The notes beneath the pieces were generated by a model. The model was not told where the DNA came from. It worked only from the letters and a program-made list of their open reading frames with translations, and did not search any database. A DNA stretch of 64,000 bases, from positions 30,932 to 94,931 of the forward strand of contig JAVHYA010000003.1 in NCBI GenBank assembly GCA_031119395.1, written 5' to 3'. The DNA comes from Pseudomonadota bacterium. GTDB taxonomy: Bacteria > Pseudomonadota > Gammaproteobacteria > Burkholderiales > Burkholderiaceae_C. Positions 19,904 through 30,836 of the stretch are shown here, in pieces; positions within the stretch are counted from its first letter, which is position 1, and the number at the start of each line of letters is the position of its first letter. The position numbers and the translations under genes are program-made.

Positions 19904-19950
19904 CTGTAGCGCAACACCGTCTCCCGACCACCGTCCCCATCTGTAGCGCA
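19904..19950 (+). promoter_or_regulatory. Direct repeat of CTGTAGCGCA upstream of uvrB
   Basis: The 10-mer CTGTAGCGCA occurs at 19904-19913 and 19941-19950, 37 nt apart. The second copy ends 2 nt before the uvrB ATG and so occupies the ribosome-binding region, which has no other Shine-Dalgarno sequence. No LexA-type palindrome is visible here. Confidence 0.4.
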
Positions 19951-19952
19951 CG

Positions 19953-22064
19953 ATGCCTTCTGCCCCCGATACCCCCGAAGCCGTCCTGGACACGCCCCGC
20001 CAGGGCGAGTTCGTCAGCTTCCCCGATTCCCCGTTCCAGCTGTTCCAGCCCTACCCGCCGGCGGGTGATCAGCCCAACGCCATCGCCAAACTGGTCGAGG
20101 GCGTGCAGGACGGCGAGGTTTTCCAGACCCTGCTGGGCGTGACCGGCTCGGGCAAGACCTTCACCATGGCCAACGTGATCGCGCGGCTGGGCAAGCCGGC
20201 GATCGTGTTCGCGCCCAACAAGACGCTGGCGGCCCAGCTGTACAGCGAGTTCCGCGAGTTCTTCCCGAAGAACGCCGTGGAGTACTTCGTCAGCTACTAC
20301 GACTACTACCAGCCCGAGGCCTACGTGCCGCAGCGCGACCTGTTCATCGAGAAGGACTCCTCGATCAACGAACACATCGAGCAGATGCGCCTGTCGGCCA
20401 CCAAGAGCGTGCTGGAGCGGCGCGACGTGGTGATCGTGGCGACCGTGAGCGCCATCTACGGCATCGGCACGCCCGAGGACTACATGGAGATGCGGCTGAT
20501 CATGCGCGTGGGCGACAAGGTCGGCCAGCGCGACCTGATCGGGCGGCTGATCCGCATGCAGTACACCCGCAACGAGCAGGATTTCGCCCGCGGCACCTTC
20601 CGGGTGCGCGGCGACACCATCGACGTGTTCCCGGCCGAGCACAGCGAACTGGCGATCCGCATCGAGCTCTTCGACGACGAGATCGAGACGCTGTCGCTGT
20701 TCGACCCGCTCACCGGCCGCATCCGGCAGAAGGTGCCGCGCTTCACCATCTACCCGTCGAGCCACTACGTCACGCCGCGCGACAAGACGCTGCGCGCCGT
20801 CGACACCATCAAGGCGGAACTGGCCGACCGGCTCAAGGAACTGGTCGGCGCCGGCAAGCTGGTCGAAGCCCAGCGCCTGGAGCAGCGCACCCGCTTCGAC
20901 CTGGAGATGCTGGCCGAGATCGGGCACTGCAAGGGCATCGAGAACTACACGCGCCACCTCTCCGGCGCGGCCCCGGGGCAGCCGCCGGCCACGCTGACGG
21001 ACTACATGCCCAAGGACGCGATCATGTTCCTGGACGAGAGCCACCAGATGATCGGCCAGCTGGGCGCCATGTACAACGGCGACCGGGCGCGCAAGACGAC
21101 GCTGGTGGAATACGGCTTCCGGCTCCCTTCTGCGCTGGACAACCGGCCCCTGAAGTTCGAGGAGTTCGAGACGCGCATGCGGCAGTGCGTCTTCGTCTCG
21201 GCCACGCCGGCCGACTACGAGAAGACGCACACCGGCCAGGTGGTCGAGCAGCTGGTGCGGCCCACGGGCCTGATCGATCCCGAGGTGGAAGTGCGCCCGG
21301 CGACGCACCAGGTCGACGACGTGCTGCAGGAGATCCGCATCCGGGTCGAGAAGAACGAGCGCGTGCTCATCACCACGCTGACCAAGCGCATGGCCGAGCA
21401 GCTCACCGACTACCTGGGCGACAACGGCGTGAAGGTGCGCTACCTGCACAGCGACGTGGACACGGTGGAGCGGGTGGAGATCCTGCGCGACCTGCGCCTG
21501 GGCACCTTCGACGTGCTGGTGGGCATCAACCTGCTGCGCGAGGGCCTGGACATTCCCGAGGTGTCGCTCGTGGCGATCCTCGATGCCGACAAGGAAGGCT
21601 TCCTGCGGGCCGAGCGCAGCCTGATCCAGACCATCGGCCGGGCGGCGCGCAACCTGCACGGCAAGGCCATCCTGTACGCCGACAACATGACCGCGTCGAT
21701 GAAGAAGGCGATCGACGAGACCGAGCGTCGGCGGGCCAAGCAGATCGCGTTCAACGAGGCCCACGGCATCACGCCGCGCAGCATCGTCAAGCAGGTGCGC
21801 GAGCTGATCGACGGCGTCTACAGCGAGAAATCGGGCAAGGAGGCGGCCAAGCGCGAGCTGGACCGGGCCAAGGTCGAGGACATGTCCGAGAAGGACATCG
21901 CCAGGGAGATCAAGCGGCTGGAAAAGCAGATGCTCGAGCACGCCAGGAACCTGGAGTTCGAGAAGGCGGCGCGGGTGCGCGACCAGCTCGCCTTGCTGCG
22001 CGAGCAGGCCTTCGGCGCGGCCGGGGGCGACAACATCGCGGTGCTGCCGGCCGGCGGCTCCTGA
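19953..22064 (+). CDS. uvrB: Excinuclease ABC subunit B
   Basis: A 703-residue DNA repair helicase-like subunit that verifies damage in the UvrABC nucleotide excision repair complex. Walker A GVTGSGKT is near residues 64-71. The beta-hairpin region [12 protein letters not shown] is near 110-120, the DESH box (FLDESHQ) near 355, and helicase motifs V-VI ([29 protein letters not shown] region, ending QTIGRAARN) near 525-565. A C-terminal UVR domain ([28 protein letters not shown] region) binds UvrC. The length is typical of proteobacterial UvrB with a short N-terminal extension. Confidence 0.98.
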   Translation: MPSAPDTPEAVLDTPRQGEFVSFPDSPFQLFQPYPPAGDQPNAIAKLVEGVQDGEVFQTLLGVTGSGKTFTMANVIARLGKPAIVFAPNKTLAAQLYSEFREFFPKNAVEYFVSYYDYYQPEAYVPQRDLFIEKDSSINEHIEQMRLSATKSVLERRDVVIVATVSAIYGIGTPEDYMEMRLIMRVGDKVGQRDLIGRLIRMQYTRNEQDFARGTFRVRGDTIDVFPAEHSELAIRIELFDDEIETLSLFDPLTGRIRQKVPRFTIYPSSHYVTPRDKTLRAVDTIKAELADRLKELVGAGKLVEAQRLEQRTRFDLEMLAEIGHCKGIENYTRHLSGAAPGQPPATLTDYMPKDAIMFLDESHQMIGQLGAMYNGDRARKTTLVEYGFRLPSALDNRPLKFEEFETRMRQCVFVSATPADYEKTHTGQVVEQLVRPTGLIDPEVEVRPATHQVDDVLQEIRIRVEKNERVLITTLTKRMAEQLTDYLGDNGVKVRYLHSDVDTVERVEILRDLRLGTFDVLVGINLLREGLDIPEVSLVAILDADKEGFLRAERSLIQTIGRAARNLHGKAILYADNMTASMKKAIDETERRRAKQIAFNEAHGITPRSIVKQVRELIDGVYSEKSGKEAAKRELDRAKVEDMSEKDIAREIKRLEKQMLEHARNLEFEKAARVRDQLALLREQAFGAAGGDNIAVLPAGGS

Positions 22065-22156
22065 TCGCCGGGACCGGCGCGCCGTCGCCATCCGCCTGCT
22101 TCCGGCGGGCTGGAACCGGTTTCAGCGGGTTTACCCGAGCAGAACCCAGGGCTTTC

Positions 22157-22181
22157 TGGTAAACTTGAGCGAAACACTCAA
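22157..22181 (+). promoter_or_regulatory. Extended -10 element and candidate IscR type-1 operator of iscR
   Basis: TGGTAAACT (22157-22165) fits an extended -10. It runs directly into the inverted repeat TTGAG-N7-CTCAA (22165-22181), with the same 5-7-5 geometry as E. coli IscR type-1 sites (TTGAC-N7-GTCAA form). Such overlap would let [2Fe-2S]-IscR repress its own operon. The rest of the 252-nt gap after uvrB (22065-22316) has no ORF or further motif I can support. Confidence 0.55.
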
Positions 22182-22316
22182 CAAAAGTCTGAACTTCGCG
22201 ATGAAGGGCCGTCTCTGATCCCTGGATGGGCATGAGGCGGGCAGGGGCGGAGACGACGCCACCCGGGCTCTGTTCCAGGTGTCATTTCAACGGTAAGCAC
22301 TTCGAAGGAGCTTGCG

Positions 22317-22853
22317 ATGCGTCTCACAACCAAGGGCCGTTTTGCGGTCACGGCCATGATCGATCTGGCACTGCGCCAGAACACCGGCCCGGTCACGCTG
22401 GCGGCCATCAGCCAGCGGCAGCAGATCTCGCTGTCGTACCTCGAGCAGCTGTTCGGCAAGCTGCGCCGCCACGAGCTCGTCGAATCGACCCGCGGCCCGG
22501 GCGGCGGTTATTCGCTGGGCCGCAAGGCGTCGGACATCACCGTGGCCGACATCATCGTCTCGGTGGATGAGCCGATCGACGCGACCCAGTGCGGCGGCAA
22601 GGAAAACTGCCTGGGCGAAGCCGGCCGCTGCATGACGCACGAGCTGTGGGCATCGCTGAACCAGAAGATGGTCGAGTTCCTGGATTCGGTCACGCTGCAG
22701 AAGCTGGTCGACGACCAGATCGCCAAGGGCGTGCAGATCGAGAACAAGCCGGCGGTCAAGCGGGCCATCTCGAGCCAGCCGGTGGTCAAGCCGATCCGCG
22801 TGAACGCGCCGAATTCGGTCTTTGCCCTCGGCAACGCCTTCGCCAAATCCTGA
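22317..22853 (+). CDS. iscR: Fe-S cluster regulator IscR
   Basis: A 178-residue Rrf2-family regulator. It begins [19 protein letters not shown], the conserved IscR start, with a winged helix in residues 1-75. The three cluster ligands are in [14 protein letters not shown] (C92, C98, C104 in E. coli numbering). It represses the isc operon when carrying a [2Fe-2S] cluster. AAGGAG precedes the ATG by 6 nt. The C-terminus is about 15 residues longer than in E. coli IscR. It heads iscR-iscS-iscU-iscA. Confidence 0.96.
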   Translation: MRLTTKGRFAVTAMIDLALRQNTGPVTLAAISQRQQISLSYLEQLFGKLRRHELVESTRGPGGGYSLGRKASDITVADIIVSVDEPIDATQCGGKENCLGEAGRCMTHELWASLNQKMVEFLDSVTLQKLVDDQIAKGVQIENKPAVKRAISSQPVVKPIRVNAPNSVFALGNAFAKS

Positions 22854-22932
22854 TTCCCCCGGGCAGTCGCCGGCGGCTTCGGCCCCGGCCGGCCCACGCG
22901 CATTGTTTGACCCACGCCAGCACGAGCAAGCC

Positions 22933-24153
22933 ATGGATGTGACTCCCCATTTCCCGATCTACCTGGACTACGGCGCCACCACGCCGGTCGACCCGCGCGT
23001 GGTCGACGCGATGATCCCCTGGCTGCGGGAGCATTTCGGCAACCCCGCGTCGCGCAGCCACGCCTGGGGCTGGGAGGCCGAGGAGGCCGTCGAGAAGGCC
23101 CGGGCGCAGGTGGCCGACCTGATCGGCGCCGACCCGCGCGAGATCGTGTGGACCTCCGGCGCCACCGAGTCCGACAACCTGGCCATCAAGGGGGCGGCAC
23201 ACTTCTACAAGGGCAAGGGCAAGCACCTCATCACCGTCAAGACCGAGCACAAGGCGGTGCTGGACGTGATGCGCGAGCTGGAACGCCAGGGCTTCGAGGT
23301 GACCTACCTCGACGTCGAGGAGAACGGCCTGCTCGACCTGGAGAAGTTCAAGGCGGCGATCCGGCCCGACACCATCCTTGCGAGCGTCATGTACGTGAAC
23401 AACGAGATCGGCGTCGTCCAGGACGTGGTCGCGCTGGGCAACCTGTGCCGTGAGAAGGGCGTGATCTTCCATGTCGATGCCGCACAGGCCACGGGCAAGC
23501 TGGAGATCGACGTCGCCAAGCTGCCCATCGACCTGATGAGCCTGGCCTCGCACAAGACCTACGGCCCGAAGGGCATCGGTGCGCTGTACGTGCGCCGCAA
23601 GCCGCGCGTGCGGCTGGAGGCCCAGATGCACGGTGGCGGCCACGAGCGCGGCATGCGTTCGGGCACCTTGCCGACGCACCAGATCGTCGGCATGGGCGAG
23701 GCCTTCCGCATCGCCAAGGCCGAGATGAAGGACGACATCGCCAAAGCCCAGCGCCTGCAGAAGCGCCTGCTCGACGGCCTGAAGGACGTCGAACAGGTCT
23801 TCATCAACGGCGACCTCGAGCACCGCGTGCCGCACAACCTGAACATGAGCTTCAACTTCGTCGAAGGCGAGTCGCTGATCATGGGCATCAAGGGCCTGGC
23901 GGTGTCGTCGGGCTCGGCCTGCACCTCGGCCAGCCTGGAGCCGAGCTATGTGCTGCGCGCCCTGGGCCGCAGCGACGAGCTCGCGCACAGCAGCCTGCGC
24001 ATGACCATCGGCCGTTTCACGACCGAGGAAGAAATCGACTACGCCATCGCCACCATCAAGCACAACGTGAGCAAGCTGCGCGAGCTCAGCCCGCTGTGGG
24101 AGATGTACCAGGACGGCGTCGACCTGAGCACCATCCAGTGGGCGGCGCACTGA
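22933..24153 (+). CDS. iscS: Cysteine desulfurase IscS
   Basis: A 406-residue PLP enzyme that takes sulfur from cysteine for Fe-S cluster assembly and tRNA thiolation. The ATG at 22933 gives [18 protein letters not shown] and the family length; the frame is open back to 22822 but that part is unlike IscS. The PLP lysine is K208 in SHKTYGPKG and the persulfide cysteine is C330 in [10 protein letters not shown]. The C-terminal IscU-binding segment [13 protein letters not shown] is intact. It is followed by iscU after 42 nt. Confidence 0.97.
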   Translation: MDVTPHFPIYLDYGATTPVDPRVVDAMIPWLREHFGNPASRSHAWGWEAEEAVEKARAQVADLIGADPREIVWTSGATESDNLAIKGAAHFYKGKGKHLITVKTEHKAVLDVMRELERQGFEVTYLDVEENGLLDLEKFKAAIRPDTILASVMYVNNEIGVVQDVVALGNLCREKGVIFHVDAAQATGKLEIDVAKLPIDLMSLASHKTYGPKGIGALYVRRKPRVRLEAQMHGGGHERGMRSGTLPTHQIVGMGEAFRIAKAEMKDDIAKAQRLQKRLLDGLKDVEQVFINGDLEHRVPHNLNMSFNFVEGESLIMGIKGLAVSSGSACTSASLEPSYVLRALGRSDELAHSSLRMTIGRFTTEEEIDYAIATIKHNVSKLRELSPLWEMYQDGVDLSTIQWAAH

Positions 24154-24195
24154 GCGCCGCCGACCGAAGAACTCCACGATTGAAGAGGTAACACC

Positions 24196-24612
24196 ATGGC
24201 TTATTCCGAGAAGGTCATCGACCACTACGAGAACCCGCGCAACGTCGGCTCCTTCGACAAGGGCGACGACTCGGTCGGCACCGGCATGGTCGGGGCACCG
24301 GCCTGCGGCGACGTGATGAAGCTGCAGATCAAGGTCAATGCCGAAACCGGCGTGATCGAGGATGCACGCTTCAAGACCTATGGCTGCGGCTCGGCGATCG
24401 CGTCCTCGTCGCTGGTGACCGAATGGGTCAAGGGCAAGACGCTGGACGAGGCGGCCGCGCTCAAGAACGCGCAGATCGCCGAGGAACTGGCGCTGCCGCC
24501 GGTGAAGATCCACTGCTCGATCCTGGCCGAAGACGCGATCAAGGCCGCCGTGAACGACTACAAGGCCAAGCACGGCGCCAAGGCCCCGGCTGGCGAAGAA
24601 GCCGTCCACTGA
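24196..24612 (+). CDS. iscU: Fe-S scaffold protein IscU
   Basis: A 138-residue scaffold on which IscS and IscA/Fdx build [2Fe-2S] clusters. The three ligand cysteines are in [20 protein letters not shown] and [11 protein letters not shown], with the conserved Asp two residues after the first Cys. The HscA recognition motif LPPVK is present just before the third Cys. AGAGGTAA precedes the ATG. The C-terminal tail ([15 protein letters not shown]) is a little longer than in E. coli. Confidence 0.97.
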   Translation: MAYSEKVIDHYENPRNVGSFDKGDDSVGTGMVGAPACGDVMKLQIKVNAETGVIEDARFKTYGCGSAIASSSLVTEWVKGKTLDEAAALKNAQIAEELALPPVKIHCSILAEDAIKAAVNDYKAKHGAKAPAGEEAVH

Positions 24613-24649
24613 TCCCTCCTTTTCGTCGTTGTTCGTTCGTCCCCGCACC

Positions 24650-24973
24650 ATGTCCGTCACATTGACCGAAGCCGCTGCCCGCCACGTGAACCGCTACCTG
24701 ACCAAGCGGGGCAAGGGGGTGGGCGTGCGGCTCGGCGTCAAGACGACGGGGTGCTCGGGCCTGGCCTACAAGCTCGAGTACGTGGACGAGATGTCTCCCG
24801 AGGACGTGGTCTTCGAAGATCACGGCGTGAAGGTGCTCGTGGACCCGAAGAGCCTGGCCTACATCGACGGCACGCAGCTGGATTTCGTGCGCGAGGGCCT
24901 GAACGAAGGCTTCAAGTTCAACAACCCGAACGAACGCGACCGCTGCGGCTGCGGCGAGAGCTTCCGGATCTAG
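24650..24973 (+). CDS. iscA: Fe-S carrier protein IscA
   Basis: A 107-residue A-type carrier, the same length as E. coli IscA. The ligand cysteines are C35 (TTGCSGLAY), C99 and C101 (CGCGESF at the C-terminus). The ATG at 24650 gives [13 protein letters not shown]; an upstream in-frame ATG at 24629 adds seven unrelated residues. It accepts clusters from IscU and passes them to apo-proteins. Two terminators follow it, cutting the operon before hscB. Confidence 0.96.
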   Translation: MSVTLTEAAARHVNRYLTKRGKGVGVRLGVKTTGCSGLAYKLEYVDEMSPEDVVFEDHGVKVLVDPKSLAYIDGTQLDFVREGLNEGFKFNNPNERDRCGCGESFRI

Positions 24974-25003
24974 CCACTCGCTGCGGCGAGGGCGATTGCA
25001 AGA

Positions 25004-25026
25004 GCCGCCGCCCGAGGCGGCTTTTT
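25004..25026 (+). terminator. Rho-independent terminator after iscA
   Basis: GCCGCC, loop GCCCGA, GGCGGC, then TTTTTG, starting 30 nt after the iscA stop. The stem is short but perfect and the T-run is good. Confidence 0.8.
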
Positions 25027-25040
25027 GTCGCCGGGCCGCC

Positions 25041-25109
25041 CCAAGACAGAAAGCACCCCCACGGAGGGGCGCGAACCACGCGGCTGCGGGGAGCGTGGGG
25101 GCCTTTTTT
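25041..25109 (+). terminator. Second terminator, formed by R2 repeat copy 2, upstream of hscB
   Basis: CCCCCACG (25056-25063) pairs with CGTGGGGG (25094-25101) around inner GC-rich arms, followed by CC and six T residues. The sequence is an R2 repeat (blocks CCCCC, AGGGG, GCGGC, GGGGG). It ends 21 nt before the hscB ATG. Confidence 0.65.
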
Positions 25110-25130
25110 GTTGGCCGTCCTGCGATCGAC

Positions 25131-25649
25131 ATGAACCTCAACGACACCGACTTCGAACTCTTCGCCGTGCCGCCGACCTTCGCGCAGGAGCGTGCGGCGC
25201 TGGACGCACGCTGGAAGGAACTGCAGCGCGAGGCCCACCCTGACCGCTTCGCGGCCCAGGGCGCAGCCGCGCAGCGCGTCGCGATGCAGTGGTCGGTGCG
25301 CATCAACGAGGCCTACCAGCGCCTGAAGGACCCGCTGCGGCGTGCCACGTACCTGTGCGAGCTCAACGGTGCACCGGTGCAGGCCGAGACCAACACCGCC
25401 ATGCCGCCGGAGTTCCTGATGCAGCAGATGGAGTGGCGCGAGGCGCTCGACGAGGCGGCCGACGAAGCCGCGCTCGATGTGCTGAAGGCCCAGGTGGATG
25501 AGGCGCGTGCGCGCGCCTTGTCTTCGCTGGACTGGCTCATCGACGAGAAGGGCGACTACCTGGCCGCAGCCGCGCAGGTCAGAGCCCTCATGTTCATCGA
25601 GCGCTTTGCCTCCGAGGTCGACCAGCGTTTCGATCGGCTAGGACAATAG
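25131..25649 (+). CDS. hscB: Fe-S cluster co-chaperone HscB
   Basis: A 172-residue J-domain protein that delivers IscU to HscA and stimulates its ATPase. The J-domain spans residues 1-75 with the HPD motif at 36-38 (EAHPDRF). The C-terminal three-helix bundle (residues about 90-170) binds IscU. The ATG at 25131 gives the family start ([11 protein letters not shown]). It is separated from iscA by two terminators, so hscBA-fdx needs read-through or its own promoter, none of which is obvious in the 20 nt between. Confidence 0.95.
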   Translation: MNLNDTDFELFAVPPTFAQERAALDARWKELQREAHPDRFAAQGAAAQRVAMQWSVRINEAYQRLKDPLRRATYLCELNGAPVQAETNTAMPPEFLMQQMEWREALDEAADEAALDVLKAQVDEARARALSSLDWLIDEKGDYLAAAAQVRALMFIERFASEVDQRFDRLGQ

Positions 25650-25669
25650 CGCTTCGCTCCCCAGTTTTC

Positions 25670-27526
<1,857 letters not shown>

Positions 27527-27541
27527 AACAACGACGCCACG

Positions 27542-27880
27542 ATGCCCGTCATCAAGATCCTTCCCCACGCCGAGTACTGCCCGCAGGGCGCCGAGATCAC
27601 GGCGCCGGCCGGCACGTCGATCTGCGAGGCGCTGCTGGACAACCACATCAACATCGAGCATGCCTGCGACATGAGCTGCGCCTGCACGACCTGCCACGTG
27701 ATCGTGCGCGAGGGCTACAACTCGCTGAACGAGGCCGACGAGGCCGAGGAAGACCTGCTCGACCGGGCATGGGGCCTGGAGCCGCAGTCGCGACTGTCCT
27801 GCCAGGCGATCCTGGCGCAGCAGGACGTGACGGTCGAGATCCCGAAGTACTCGATCAACCACGCCAAAGAGAATCACTGA
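27542..27880 (+). CDS. fdx: [2Fe-2S] ferredoxin of the ISC system
   Basis: A 112-residue adrenodoxin-type ferredoxin. The ligands are C42, C48, C51 (ACDMSCACTTCHV) and C87 (RLSCQAI), the same numbering as E. coli Fdx. It supplies electrons for cluster assembly. It ends the hscB-hscA-fdx group; spacing from hscA is 15 nt. The C-terminal segment EIPKYSINHAKENH is the usual IscS/partner-contact region. Confidence 0.96.
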   Translation: MPVIKILPHAEYCPQGAEITAPAGTSICEALLDNHINIEHACDMSCACTTCHVIVREGYNSLNEADEAEEDLLDRAWGLEPQSRLSCQAILAQQDVTVEIPKYSINHAKENH

Positions 27881-27892
27881 CCCCGTGCTGCG

Positions 27893-27950
27893 CCGTTCCA
27901 CGGGTCGCTGCCCCCCGAAGGGGCCGATGCGGCTGGGGGCGGCCCGGCGC
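27893..27950. repeat. R2 repeat copy 3 (C5/G5 stem-loop repeat)
   Basis: Between fdx and dnaQ: a CCCCCC block, GAAGGGG, TGCGGCTG and GGGGGC follow in the same order as the blocks at 18535 and 25041. No T-run follows, so it is not an evident terminator here. Confidence 0.45.
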
Positions 27951-27976
27951 CGGATCGCCACTGGGAGATTGCCATC

Positions 27977-28696
27977 ATGAGCCGCCAGATCGTCCTCGAC
28001 ACAGAAACCACCGGCCTCTCGGCCGAGAACGGCGACCGCATCATCGAGCTGGGCTGCGTGGAGCTGTTCAACCGCAAGCTCACCGGCAACGACCTGCACA
28101 TCTACTTCAACCCCGAGCGCGAGAGCCACGAGGATGCGCTGCGCGTGCACGGGCTGACGACCGAGTTCCTGAGCGACAAGCCGAAGTTCGCCACCATGGC
28201 GCAGGAGATCGTCGAGTACCTGCGAGGCGCCGAGCTCATCATCCACAACGCGGCCTTCGACGTCGGTTTCCTCAACAAGGAATTCGAGCTGGCGGGCCTG
28301 GCGCCGCTGCGGGAGTTCGTGGCCGAGGTGACCGACACCCTGGCCATGGCCAAGCAGGTCTACCCGGGCAAGCGCAACTCGCTCGACGCACTGTGCGACC
28401 GTTTCGGCGTCGACCGCTCCAACCGCACCTTCCATGGCGCCAAGCTCGACGCGCAGCTGCTGGCCGATGTCTACATCAACCTCACGCGCGGCCAGGACGC
28501 GCTGCTGATCGAGGTGGAAAGCCGCAGCGAGGAGCGGGGCACCGTCGTGGCGGTCGACCTGCGCAGCTTCACGTTGCCGGTGCTGATGGCGTCGGACGAC
28601 GAGGTGAGCGCGCACGAGAAGGTGCTGGCCGACCTGGACAAGGCCAGTGGCGGCAAGACGTTGTTCAAGCTGATGGCCGAAAAATCTGTGGCATAA
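27977..28696 (+). CDS. dnaQ: DNA polymerase III epsilon subunit (proofreading exonuclease)
   Basis: A 239-residue DEDDh 3'-5' exonuclease. Exo I is VLDTETTG near residues 6-13, Exo II is IIHNAAFDVGFLN near 91-103, and Exo III-epsilon has HGAKLDAQLLADVY near 154-167 with the catalytic His and Asp. The C-terminal part binds the alpha subunit. Its length matches E. coli DnaQ (243). It lies directly upstream of a tRNA gene. It is unusual in not being beside rnhA, its common neighbour. Confidence 0.95.
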   Translation: MSRQIVLDTETTGLSAENGDRIIELGCVELFNRKLTGNDLHIYFNPERESHEDALRVHGLTTEFLSDKPKFATMAQEIVEYLRGAELIIHNAAFDVGFLNKEFELAGLAPLREFVAEVTDTLAMAKQVYPGKRNSLDALCDRFGVDRSNRTFHGAKLDAQLLADVYINLTRGQDALLIEVESRSEERGTVVAVDLRSFTLPVLMASDDEVSAHEKVLADLDKASGGKTLFKLMAEKSVA

Positions 28697-28743
28697 TCGC
28701 GGGCTTCGCAGCGCACGAGAGTGCAGCGCGAAGCACCCAACCA

Positions 28744-28818
28744 GGGCGGTTAGCTCAGGGGTAGAGCACAGCATTCACACTGCTGGGGTCGGGGGTTCAA
28801 AGCCCTCACCGCCCACCA
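28744..28818 (+). tRNA. tRNA-Val (anticodon CAC)
   Basis: A complete 75-nt cloverleaf with encoded CCA. The acceptor stem GGGCGGT pairs with ACCGCCC. The D-arm is GCTC-AGGGGTA-GAGC. The anticodon stem CAGCA/TGCTG encloses TTCACAC, giving anticodon CAC (valine, codon GUG). The T-arm loop is TTCAAAG with a G-T pair in its stem. GUG is a major Val codon in this GC-rich genome. A terminator follows 14 nt later. Confidence 0.95.
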
Positions 28819-28832
28819 CATACCTCACGTCA

Positions 28833-28855
28833 CGGCACCTTCGGGTGCCGTTTTC
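28833..28855 (+). terminator. Terminator of the tRNA-Val transcript
   Basis: CGGCACC, UUCG tetraloop sequence TTCG, GGTGCCG, then TTTTC. The very stable tetraloop stem begins 14 nt after the tRNA CCA end. Confidence 0.85.
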
Positions 28856-28985
28856 GTTGGTGCGTCGCGAACGGCTGGTGCGGGCGTGTCGGCCGCTGCC
28901 GACGCGCGGGCCACCTGTGCGCCGGTACGCAGGGCGGCGAGCGGGCGTAGAAATCGGCTCAACCAGACTTGACCGAGGGTCGACC

Positions 28986-29207
28986 ATGCAGCCGATGTCT
29001 TCCGGGCTTACCACGCCCATCACGCCGTCCGGGCCGGAGCTTCCCGTCGAGCCGGACCGCGGGCCCGCCGCGCCGACTCTGCCTCCGTCGGACGCATCGA
29101 TCCCGGCACCGGGAAAGGCACCCCATCCGCCCACGATGCTCGCGTGGCGGGCGCGTGCCAACCGGCACTTCATGCGCGCGGCCGCATTCCGCTGGCGCGG
29201 CTTCTGA
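28986..29207 (+). CDS. Small Pro-rich hypothetical protein
   Basis: A possible 73-residue protein beginning MQPMSSGLTTPITPSG. The first 45 residues are rich in Pro, Ser and Thr; the C-terminus is short and basic (AWRARANRHFMRAAAFRW). GAGGG lies 7 nt before the ATG, which supports translation. The frame is open further upstream to 28845 but that part overlaps the terminator. I recognise no family, signal peptide or membrane segment. It may be a real small gene or a chance frame; the ribosome site is the main argument for it. Confidence 0.35.
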   Translation: MQPMSSGLTTPITPSGPELPVEPDRGPAAPTLPPSDASIPAPGKAPHPPTMLAWRARANRHFMRAAAFRWRGF

Positions 29208-29248
29208 ACGCGACCTGCAGTCCCGCCACCTGCCGCTAAGCTCGCGGC

Positions 29249-30355
29249 ATGGATGAATTCGATTGCGCCGTGATCGGCGCGGGTGTGGTGGGGCTGGCGG
29301 TGGCCCGTGAAATGGCCCTTGCCGGACGCGAGGTCGTCGTGCTGGAGGCCGAGGGCGCCGTGGGTTCGGGCACCAGTTCGCGCAACAGCGAGGTCATCCA
29401 CGCCGGCATCTATTACGCTGCAGGTTCCCTCAAGGCGCGCCTGTGCGTGGAAGGCAAGCAACTCCTGTACGACTATGCCCAGGCCCGGGGCGTGCCGCAC
29501 CGTCGGTGTGGCAAGCTGATCGTGGCGACCTCGGCTGCCGAAGCCGATGAGCTTCACCGCATCGTCGCCAGGGGTGCCGCCAATGGCGTCGACGACTTGG
29601 TGCTGCTCGACGCGCAACAGGCTGCCGCCCTGGAGCCCGCACTCTCGTGCGTTGCTGCCATCCATTCGCCCTCCACAGGCATCGTGGACAGCCATGCGCT
29701 GATGCTGAGCCTTCAGGGCGACATGGAGCACGCCGGCGGTGTGCTTGCGCTCAAGTCGGCGGTGCGCGCCGCGCGCTGCACGGCTGCCGGCATCGAACTG
29801 GAGATGCTCGACGGCACGGCGCTGCGTTGCCGCACCGTGGTCAACGCGGCGGGATTGCACGCCCCGGCGCTGGCCGCACGCTTCCAGGGGCTGGATCCAT
29901 CGCACGTGCCGCAGGCGCACTGGGCCAAGGGCAGCTACTTCGTGCTCGGCGGCCGAGCGCCCTTCAGCCGCTTGATCTATCCCGTCCCGGAGGCGGGCGG
30001 CCTGGGCGTGCACCTGACGCTGGACCTGGGCGGCCAGGCCAAGTTCGGGCCCGACGTCGAATGGGTCACGAGCCCGACGGACCTGCAGGTGGACCCGCGC
30101 CGCGGCGATGGCTTCTACGCCGAAGTCCGCAAGTATTGGCCAGGCCTGCCGGACCATGCGCTGCAGCCTGGGTATGCGGGCATCCGTCCCAAGATTTCGG
30201 GGCCCGGAGAAGCCGCGCGGGACTTCCTGATCCAGGGCCCGGAGGTCCACGGCGTGACTGGGTTGGTCAATCTCTTCGGCATCGAGTCGCCCGGTCTGAC
30301 AAGCAGTCTGGCCATTGGCCGACATGTATGTGAATTGCCGGGAATTGCCGCGTGA
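29249..30355 (+). CDS. FAD-dependent oxidoreductase, L-2-hydroxyglutarate oxidase (LhgO) like
   Basis: A 368-residue DAO-family flavoprotein. The FAD-binding loop is [13 protein letters not shown] near residues 10-22, followed by [24 protein letters not shown], the [13 protein letters not shown] block typical of LhgO/YgaF. A second nucleotide contact is in [10 protein letters not shown], and the C-terminal [15 protein letters not shown] is also characteristic. Known relatives oxidise L-2-hydroxyglutarate to 2-oxoglutarate and pass electrons to the quinone pool. The assignment to this exact substrate is by similarity remembered, not proven. It stands alone on the + strand. Confidence 0.82.
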   Translation: MDEFDCAVIGAGVVGLAVAREMALAGREVVVLEAEGAVGSGTSSRNSEVIHAGIYYAAGSLKARLCVEGKQLLYDYAQARGVPHRRCGKLIVATSAAEADELHRIVARGAANGVDDLVLLDAQQAAALEPALSCVAAIHSPSTGIVDSHALMLSLQGDMEHAGGVLALKSAVRAARCTAAGIELEMLDGTALRCRTVVNAAGLHAPALAARFQGLDPSHVPQAHWAKGSYFVLGGRAPFSRLIYPVPEAGGLGVHLTLDLGGQAKFGPDVEWVTSPTDLQVDPRRGDGFYAEVRKYWPGLPDHALQPGYAGIRPKISGPGEAARDFLIQGPEVHGVTGLVNLFGIESPGLTSSLAIGRHVCELPGIAA

Positions 30356-30458
30356 TTGCGCTTCATGTCGCTGTAATATGGCCAGCACGCCAGTTGCTGG
30401 CGTATCCATTGCCGGCGCTCCCGCCGGTGCCCAGACTCCACTGAGGGAAGGTGTTCCT

Positions 30459-30770
30459 ATGTCCGTATCCAACAATCTCGAAGCGGCTGCCAACGCGGTG
30501 GTCGAGGACCTCGCCAACGACGTGAAGGGCGTGCTCTCGAACAAGGACCTCGAATCGGTGCCCCAGATCAAGGCGCTCAAGCAGCGTGTCGAGGCCAAGC
30601 TGGCCATCGCACGCGAGCTCGCGTCCGAGAAGAGCAAGATTGCGGCAAAGAAGGCGAAGGATGCGGCGCAGACGGCCAATGCCTATGCGCATGACGAGCC
30701 CTGGCAGATCGCCGGTGCCGCATTGGCCGTGGGCGTGCTGGTGGGCCTGGTGCTTGGCAGCCGTCGCTGA
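30459..30770 (+). CDS. DUF883 (YqjD/ElaB-family) membrane-anchored protein
   Basis: A 103-residue protein with a long amphipathic helical N-terminus and a single C-terminal membrane helix followed by SRR (WQIAGAALAVGVLVGLVLGSRR region), the tail-anchor pattern of YqjD and ElaB. E. coli relatives bind stationary-phase ribosomes at the inner membrane. The ATG at 30459 has GAGGGAAGG upstream. It is followed by the YqjE-type gene 66 nt later, matching the yqjD-yqjE order. Confidence 0.86.
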   Translation: MSVSNNLEAAANAVVEDLANDVKGVLSNKDLESVPQIKALKQRVEAKLAIARELASEKSKIAAKKAKDAAQTANAYAHDEPWQIAGAALAVGVLVGLVLGSRR

Positions 30771-30836
30771 TCGCGTGCCCGCCGGATTCGTGCCGGTGCG
30801 CCGGCCTCGTTCGCGAGCCGCAAGGGTGGCGGTGTC

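Noticed and set aside
25620..25665. Another R1 copy between hscB and hscA (GCTAGGACAATAGC)
   Set aside because: The arms are 14 nt overall with the wrong spacing and there is no downstream GGCGGGCGCTG half.
28660..28700. Promoter for tRNA-Val inside the dnaQ end (CATAAT)
   Set aside because: A -10-like hexamer is present but no -35 at 16-18 nt; not strong enough to list.
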